This document shows positions 58,613 through 64,000 of a stretch of 64,000 bases of DNA, in pieces (the stretch's first letter is position 1; every line of letters begins with the position of its first letter). Both the position numbers and the translations under genes were made by a program. Location: NCBI GenBank assembly GCA_963836015.1, contig CAWIIF010000004.1:434001-498000 (forward strand), read 5' to 3'. Source of the stretch: CAWCDJ01 sp963836015. GTDB lineage: Bacteria; Acidobacteriota; Terriglobia; Bryobacterales; Bryobacteraceae. The notes beneath the pieces were generated by a model, which did no database searches, had not been told where the DNA came from, and worked only from the letters and a program-made list of their open reading frames with translations.

Positions 58613-59824
58613 ATGAAGAGTCCGGCGCGGTTTCTGCTCCTTGGAGCAATCGCAATTCTTCAACTCACGGCCCAGGTCGTTGGGGGGATAGGCAGTACGA
58701 CGCCGACCACCGGCGGTGGTGGACAAGCCGGCAGCCAAACCAACTCCGGTCTGGGGTCCGGCGGCGGAATCCGGGGAAGCGATACCTCGCGGCCCATCTA
58801 TATTTCCGGCAAGGTGGTCATGCAGGACGGTTCGCTGGTCTTGCAGAACATTGCCATCCAGAGAGTCTGTGGCGGGATCTCCAAGACGGTGGCCTATACC
58901 GACTCCAATGGGCGATTCAGCTTTCAATGGAGCGACCGCAATCGAATCGTGACCGATGCCGCCGACGCCGGCTCCGGCTCCAGCCGGAACAGCGACTCCG
59001 GCGGATTCGGCAATGCGCAATCCGCCGGCGGCGCCAACGGCCTGGCTACCGATCCATTCGGGAGCCGCATGTTGAATTGCGAATTGCGCGCGAGCCTGGC
59101 GGGGTTTACCTCCGACACGGTCAAGCTGTTCAATCGGGGGATCGCCGATAATCCCGATATCGGCATTCTTGTCCTCAGCCGTCTCGCGGGTGTCGAAGGA
59201 TCGTCCATCAGCGTCACGGCGATGATGGCGCCGAAAAACGCCAGGAAGGCTTACGAGCAGGGCCTGACTGCTCTGTTGAAGAACAGACCCGGCGATGCCT
59301 CGAAGGCTTTCGAAAAAGCGGTGGCAGTCTACCCCCGATATGCCGACGCGTGGGTGGAACTGGGTAAGCTGCGCATCGCGCAGCAATCCGTCGCGCCGGC
59401 CCGGGCCGCCCTGATGAAGGCCATGGAGTCCGATCCGAAGCTGGTGGCGCCATACATGGAGCTGGGTCTGCTCGCCGCGAAGGATGCGAACTGGCAGGAA
59501 TCCGGCAAGTATCTGGATCGCGCGGTCGAATTAGATCCCGTCGACTTTCCTCAGATCTGGTACGCCGACGCGGTCGCCAACTACAACCTTAAAAAGTACG
59601 ACGCGGCGGAGAAGTGTGCGCGCGCGGCAGTTAACCTGGACCCAAGGCACGCCAACCCGCGAGCGGAATATCTGCTGGGACTCGTACTCGCCGAGAAGCG
59701 GGATTATGCAGGGGCGGCCGCAGAGCTGAAGACCTACATGAAACTCGCGCCGAATGCGCCGGACCGGGCGCGGGTGCGGGACCAGCTCGGACAAATCGAG
59801 AAGCTGATGGGCGGCACGAAGTAG
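58613..59824 (+). CDS. Exported TPR protein with carboxypeptidase-regulatory-like region
   Basis: The product is 403 aa; GGGAGGGGG precedes ATG 58613, which starts a signal peptide (MKSPARFLLLGAIAILQLTA). A Gly/Ser/Thr-rich stretch (TTPTTGGGGQAGSQTNSGLG) leads to a beta-sandwich-like domain (PIYISGKVVMQDGSLVLQNIAIQRVCGG, FTSDTVKLFNRG). TPR units follow (AYEQGLTALLKNRPGDASKAFEKAVAVYPRYADAWVELGKL, YNLKKYDAAEKCARAAVNLDP, YLLGLVLAEKRDYAGAAAELKTYMKLAP). It is a periplasmic protein encoded just upstream of a large TonB-dependent receptor. Confidence 0.85.
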   Translation: MKSPARFLLLGAIAILQLTAQVVGGIGSTTPTTGGGGQAGSQTNSGLGSGGGIRGSDTSRPIYISGKVVMQDGSLVLQNIAIQRVCGGISKTVAYTDSNGRFSFQWSDRNRIVTDAADAGSGSSRNSDSGGFGNAQSAGGANGLATDPFGSRMLNCELRASLAGFTSDTVKLFNRGIADNPDIGILVLSRLAGVEGSSISVTAMMAPKNARKAYEQGLTALLKNRPGDASKAFEKAVAVYPRYADAWVELGKLRIAQQSVAPARAALMKAMESDPKLVAPYMELGLLAAKDANWQESGKYLDRAVELDPVDFPQIWYADAVANYNLKKYDAAEKCARAAVNLDPRHANPRAEYLLGLVLAEKRDYAGAAAELKTYMKLAPNAPDRARVRDQLGQIEKLMGGTK

Positions 59825-59892
59825 CTGCCTCCGCGCGCCGCGCGATTCCGGCGTAGGGGATTCTTTTGCTTTTAGCACGCGGCTTTTGGAGC

Positions 59893-59898
59893 TATAAT
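59893..59898 (+). promoter_or_regulatory. TATAAT -10 element for the Oar-like receptor
   Basis: A perfect TATAAT lies 69 bp before the ATG at 59962. The -35 side (TTTAGC-like around 59870) is weak, so this is a partial sigma70-type promoter. Confidence 0.45.
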
Positions 59899-59961
59899 CC
59901 CTGATGGTTATTTGTCTCGCAAGCCGGAATTCGCGAAGGCTTACAAGCTTTTGGGGGGATT

Positions 59962-62900
59962 ATGAAAGATCTACGTACGATCTGTGTTGTACTGTGCCTT
60001 GCCATGCTCAGCGCCGGCACGGCCTGGTGCCAGGCGGTAAGCGCCACGCTGCTCGGAACGGTTACAGATGTTAGCGGCGGTGTCGTGCCCAATGCCAAGG
60101 TCACCGTAACGGAAACGCAAACAAGCGTCGCTCACACGGCGCAGACGAACGATAGCGGAAACTGGATCGTTCCCAACCTGCCGCCCGGGGTGTACTCCGT
60201 AGGTGTGGAGGCGACCGGGTTCAAGAAAGAATCTCGAAGAGAGATTACGCTTCTGGTGGACACGAGCACGCGTATCGACGTGAAACTGCAGCCGGGCAGC
60301 GTCACCGAAACGGTGGAAGTGACGGCATCGGCCGCGACGCTGCAGACCGACAGCGCTTCGACCGCCCAGAAGATCGACCGCAATGTGCTGGCAAACGTGC
60401 CGTTGGTCAGCTCGAACCGCAATTTCCAGAGCCTGTTGAACCTGGCGCCGGGCGTCGCGCCGGTGACCGAGCAGCACTCGCAGTTTTTCAACGCCTCCAG
60501 TTCCCTGCAGACCGAGGTGAACGGGCAGATGCGCATGGGCAACAATTTCATGATCGAGGGGTCGGACGACAACGAGCGGACGGGCCTGCTGCAGATCTAC
60601 ATTCCACCCATCGAGGCCATCCAGACGGTGGACGTATCGTTGAGCAACCACGACCCCGAGATGGGACGGGCTTCCGGTGCGGTCGTGAACGTGATTCTCA
60701 GATCGGGCACCAACGACTGGCACGCGGCGGCCTACGAATTCCTACAGAACAGCGATTTCAACGCTCGTTCGTTTTTCAATCCTTCGGTGGGCCACCTGGC
60801 GTATAACTACGTGGGCGGCAACGTCGGGGGACCGATCAAGAAGAACAAGATGTTCATCTTCGGCGACTACTTGCGGGTGATGGACCACGAAGCGAACACC
60901 AACCAGATGACGGAGCCGCCCAACCCCTGGCGGACGGGCGATTTGAGCGGCGCGGCGACAACGATCTACGATCCGTCGACCGGCAATCCGCTGGACGGCA
61001 CCGGTCGAACACCGTTCCCGGGCAACCAGATTCCGTCGAACCGCATCAACCCGGTCTCGGCGAAGATTATGGGATTGTTGCCCTCGACGAATGAATCGTT
61101 CAATATCGCCAGCCCGAGCAACAATTATTTCGCGCTGCTGCCTTTCACCAAGACCACCGACTCGTTCGATACCAAGCTGGACTACAACATCACGGACAAG
61201 GACCGGCTGACCGGGCGCTTCAGCTTCTCGCGGCCAGTAATCTTTCAGGCGCCGCTGTTCGGCAACGCCGGCGGGGCCGCGCAGGGAGCGTTCGAGGGCA
61301 CGGGCACGCAGAAGACCTACGTCAGCGGCATCAATTACGACCGCATCGTTTCACCGACCCTGGTGGCCGAGGTGCGGCTGGCGGTCTCGCATTATCACAA
61401 CGAAGCGCAGCCGACCGACTACGGCTCCAACGACGCCGAGAACCTGGGCATCCCCGGCGTGAACATCAGCCAGTTCACGAGCGGCATGGTGGGGATCCAG
61501 ATCAACGACGGCTTCTCCAACCCGGTGGTGGGCTACTCGGCCAGCCTGCCGTGGATTCGCGCAGAAGCCAACGTGGACCTGGTCAATACCTGGACGAAGA
61601 TCAAGGGCAATCACACGTTCAAGTGGGGATTCGATCTGAAGCGGCTGCGCGACGATCTGCTGCAGGACCAGACCTACAGCCCGCGGGGAATCTACTACTT
61701 CGGCAATCAGCAGACCGCGCTGTGCACGCCGGTGGCGACCGGATCAAACGGACTGGCCACCAGCTGCAACTCGTCGAAGCTGGGAATCGCCAACGACATG
61801 GCCAGCTTCCTGCTTGACGTGCCGTACCAGCTCGGGCGCGATGTCAATACCTATTTCCCGGCCTACCGGCAGTGGGAATTCTTCGGCTTCGGAGGAGACA
61901 AGTGGCAGGTTTCGCCGAAACTAACATTGGATCTCGGGGTGCGCTGGGAATTCTATCCGCCGGCCACGCCGCAGTTCCCCGGCGGGTTCTCGAACTACGA
62001 TCCCACCACCAACTCGCTGGTGATGGCGGGCCTGGGCGCGAATCCCTCCAACCTGGGGATGAAGACGCATTACAACTACTTCGCGCCGCGCATCGGGCTG
62101 GCCTACCGGCTGACGGACAAAACGGTGATCCGCGCCGGCTTCGGCACCAGCTACACGCCGTTCCCGGACAACACGTACGCGTACAACTATCCGGTGCGGT
62201 CGAATAATTTCTACACCAATGTGGGCAATGGATATGCCACGACGCTTCTGCCGAACGGCGGGCCGGCGACCTTCCAGGCAGGTTTTCCCCTGCCTGTGCC
62301 CGTGGCGATCCCCTCGAACGGAATTATCCCGGCGACGGGCTCGCTGCTTAGCCAGAGCTTCGACGTCATCAACCTCGATTTCCGGAATCCATACACCGAG
62401 ACCTGGAACCTGGCCGTGCAGCGATCGCTGCCGGGCCACTGGTCGCTGGATATGGCCTACCTGGGCGTTCACGGGGTGGATACGGTAGCCAACTACAACA
62501 TGAACTCGCCCATGAGCGTGCTGGGAGGAGGCACCGCTAGCGAACCGTTGAACATTCTCTACGGCAAAACGGCCGGGGCCACGCTGCGCTGGGCGGGATA
62601 CTCTTCCAGCTACAACGCATTGCAGGTGAAGTTGGACCGCCGCTTCAGCGATCTGACGGTGACCACGGCCTTCAGCTGGGGCAGAGCCATGACGTTCCAG
62701 CAGGGTGACGACGGCGGCCTGATGTGGCTGATCAACCAGCGGCGCAACTACGCCCGTGCCGATTTCGACCGCACCCTGACCTTCACCCAGAGCTATGTCT
62801 ACCAGTTGCCGTGGGGCAAGGGACAGCGCTGGCTGAGGAGCGGACCGGCGGCCCACGTACTAGGAAACTGGCAGCTTGCCGGCGTGCTCTCGTTGATGAC

Positions 62901-63333
62901 CGGCACGCCGTTCAGCATTTCCGCCAGCGGCAGCAGCCTGAATACCCCGGGCGAATCGCAGACTGCCAACCAGGTGAGCGACGTGCAAGTCCTGCACGGG
63001 ATCAACACCGGCAACCAGTGGTTCAGTACGGCCAGCTTCTCGCAACCTACCGGTATCACGTTCGGATCCACCGGGCGCAACATCATGAGCGGGCCGGGGC
63101 TGTTCGGACTGAATCTCTCGCTGTTCAAGAGCTTCCAGTTCACCGAGCGGGCCAAGCTCGAACTGCGCTGCGAAACGTTCAACTTTACCAACACGCCGCA
63201 GTTCAGCAATCCGAGCAGCTCGCTCACCAGCTCGACGTTCGGCTATGTAACGGGGACCATCGGCAGCGGCACAGGCGTCAACGGTACGGGCGGCGGCAGG
63301 GCGGTACAGTTGGGCATCAAAGTAACGTTCTGA
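59962..63333 (+). CDS. Oar-like TonB-dependent receptor
   Basis: The product is 1123 aa; GGGGGG lies 4 nt before the ATG. Signal peptide: MKDLRTICVVLCLAMLSAGT, with mature start AVSATLLGTVTDVSGGVVPNAKVTVTETQT, a carboxypeptidase-regulatory-like domain (about 25-105). A plug region (QTDSASTAQKIDRNVLANVPLVSSNRNFQSLLNLAPGV) and a long barrel follow, ending in GGGRAVQLGIKVTF with the C-terminal aromatic. It is the second such receptor in the window. The two share architecture but little direct sequence in the barrel, so they probably take different substrates. The TPR protein upstream may work with it. Confidence 0.9.
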   Translation: MKDLRTICVVLCLAMLSAGTAWCQAVSATLLGTVTDVSGGVVPNAKVTVTETQTSVAHTAQTNDSGNWIVPNLPPGVYSVGVEATGFKKESRREITLLVDTSTRIDVKLQPGSVTETVEVTASAATLQTDSASTAQKIDRNVLANVPLVSSNRNFQSLLNLAPGVAPVTEQHSQFFNASSSLQTEVNGQMRMGNNFMIEGSDDNERTGLLQIYIPPIEAIQTVDVSLSNHDPEMGRASGAVVNVILRSGTNDWHAAAYEFLQNSDFNARSFFNPSVGHLAYNYVGGNVGGPIKKNKMFIFGDYLRVMDHEANTNQMTEPPNPWRTGDLSGAATTIYDPSTGNPLDGTGRTPFPGNQIPSNRINPVSAKIMGLLPSTNESFNIASPSNNYFALLPFTKTTDSFDTKLDYNITDKDRLTGRFSFSRPVIFQAPLFGNAGGAAQGAFEGTGTQKTYVSGINYDRIVSPTLVAEVRLAVSHYHNEAQPTDYGSNDAENLGIPGVNISQFTSGMVGIQINDGFSNPVVGYSASLPWIRAEANVDLVNTWTKIKGNHTFKWGFDLKRLRDDLLQDQTYSPRGIYYFGNQQTALCTPVATGSNGLATSCNSSKLGIANDMASFLLDVPYQLGRDVNTYFPAYRQWEFFGFGGDKWQVSPKLTLDLGVRWEFYPPATPQFPGGFSNYDPTTNSLVMAGLGANPSNLGMKTHYNYFAPRIGLAYRLTDKTVIRAGFGTSYTPFPDNTYAYNYPVRSNNFYTNVGNGYATTLLPNGGPATFQAGFPLPVPVAIPSNGIIPATGSLLSQSFDVINLDFRNPYTETWNLAVQRSLPGHWSLDMAYLGVHGVDTVANYNMNSPMSVLGGGTASEPLNILYGKTAGATLRWAGYSSSYNALQVKLDRRFSDLTVTTAFSWGRAMTFQQGDDGGLMWLINQRRNYARADFDRTLTFTQSYVYQLPWGKGQRWLRSGPAAHVLGNWQLAGVLSLMTGTPFSISASGSSLNTPGESQTANQVSDVQVLHGINTGNQWFSTASFSQPTGITFGSTGRNIMSGPGLFGLNLSLFKSFQFTERAKLELRCETFNFTNTPQFSNPSSSLTSSTFGYVTGTIGSGTGVNGTGGGRAVQLGIKVTF

Positions 63334-63348
63334 GCTCTGACGGGACGA

Positions 63349-63381
63349 CCCGTCCGCCGACGAAGGCTGCCGGCGGACGGG
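63349..63381 (+). terminator. Strong GC hairpin after the Oar-like receptor
   Basis: CCCGTCCGCCG (63349-63359) pairs perfectly with CGGCGGACGGG (63371-63381) around an 11-base loop, starting 15 bp after the stop codon. No T-tract follows, so it may end transcription weakly or stabilise the mRNA 3' end. Confidence 0.6.
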
Positions 63382-63803
63382 CCGGTCACCCGTAATGGTT
63401 CGTTGGTACTGGCAGTTGGATAAACCAACAAAACGACTCCTCAATCTGACTTATGTATACTTCTGCACAGATATAGCGAGGAGTAACACTCGGTCTGACC
63501 ACGCAACTGTAGCTAAATGCGAGCCAGTCCCTTTGCAACTCATTCCGTCACTGCACTAAGTAGTAGTGTGCCGAATGTGCATAGCAATACGGTTCAGGGT
63601 AACTTGGGAAATCCGCATTGATGACCGTCCTTCAAACTCGTCATAACAATAACCCGCCTACCTGTTTTATTCACACTCTTTGAACAACCGGGATCCGCGA
63701 AGCGCCAGATTTCACGCTCGCAGAAAGTTGTGGAAAAGAGTTCGCCTGCCGAGCTTTGTCGTGGACACGCCGATCCGGTGTCTGTTACAACCTCTACAAT
63801 TCC
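63382..63803. other. AT-richer intergenic region
   Basis: This stretch is visibly less GC-rich than the coding sequence and contains a short inverted repeat GTTGG-ATAAA-CCAAC (about 63415-63430). No ORF with a ribosome site was found. It may hold the promoter of the partial gene at the right edge. Confidence 0.4.
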
Positions 63804-64000
63804 ATGAGCGCAGTTCGCCAGATTAGCGCCCGGGAAAGCGAGGCCATCTCTTCAGCCGATCCCGAAATGCCAATTGTCACGCCCCCGGCCGGGCGCGACG
63901 ATCCGATTCTGCTTCTCCGCACCGCCATAGCTCGCTTGAAGGCTCCGCACGGAGATCTGCCGGATCAAGCCGAGGTAGCGAATCTGCTCGCGGAAACCCG
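63804..64000 (+). CDS. Partial hypothetical gene at the window edge
   Basis: An open frame from ATG 63804 (MSAVRQISARESEAISSADP) runs off the window. It continues through an extended region (EMPIVTPPAGRDDPILLLRTAIARLKAPHGDLPDQAEVANLLAETR). No ribosome site is obvious and the frame is also open upstream, so the start is uncertain. Too little is present to assign a family. Confidence 0.35.
   Translation, partial: MSAVRQISARESEAISSADPEMPIVTPPAGRDDPILLLRTAIARLKAPHGDLPDQAEVANLLAET

Overview
The window looks like chromosomal DNA of an acidobacterium close to the Solibacter/Bryobacter lineage. This is inferred from gene content, since there is no rRNA. The pointers are a VWFA-related protein of the acidobacterial type, two very large Oar-like TonB-dependent receptors with carboxypeptidase-regulatory N-termini, a CRTAC1/TPR/carboxylesterase operon, a DUF1684 protein and GC-rich coding sequence throughout. 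No tRNA, rRNA, CRISPR array, prophage or intact insertion sequence was seen.

Layout. Positions 1-5040 hold small unknown genes and an envelope operon (SYLF protein, OmpA with a long coiled coil, slipin). Positions 5040-12700 hold a DksA/TraR protein, a glycosyltransferase and a Crp/Fnr regulator in one run, followed by a giant CheB-CheR-PAS-kinase-receiver protein. Positions 12700-21650 hold a zinc-dependent phospholipase C-like protein, a secreted protein with a frameshifted signal peptide, a VIT-family transporter, PBP1A and small envelope or stress proteins (YXWGXW, GlsB/YeaQ, BON, HEAT). Positions 21650-29510 are a minus-strand run: stand-alone kinase, second CheB-CheR kinase, response regulator, class D sortase, VWFA protein, small membrane protein and an LPKTA-tailed sortase substrate. 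Positions 30080-37300 are a general-stress-like cluster of small membrane proteins with a glutamine-rich repeat protein, MgtA-type ATPase and STAS protein. Positions 37340-43660 hold an NtrC-type sigma54 activator, BrkB/YihY protein, a cysteine-rich receiver, a metallopeptidase-like protein, a Tat-exported enolase-superfamily protein and the DUF1684 protein. Positions 43860-51920 hold an Oar-like receptor convergent with the esterase-TPR-CRTAC1 operon. Positions 52190-53120 are a decayed patch. The remainder holds an SDR oxidoreductase, a hybrid kinase with a solute-binding sensor, a methyltransferase, a TPR protein, a second Oar-like receptor and the start of a gene running off the end.

The most interesting signal is regulatory. 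Eleven intergenic sites read TGG-N9-TGC, the -24/-12 spacing of sigma54 promoters, each correctly placed and oriented before a gene. They precede the SYLF operon, the DksA operon, both CheB-CheR kinases, the phospholipase-like protein, GlsB, the sortase substrate, two stress-cluster genes, MgtA and an lmo0937-type protein. Several are paired with a 15-bp dyad, RTGCAR-N3-YTGCAY, lying 54-75 bp upstream, which is where a bacterial enhancer-binding protein would bind. In two divergent intergenic regions (12.5-12.75 kb and 35.5-35.8 kb) one dyad sits almost exactly midway between two opposite promoters. This suggests an undescribed sigma54 regulon that couples envelope, stress and signalling genes. 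The window encodes one NtrC-type activator (37342-38748), but a link to these sites is only inference.
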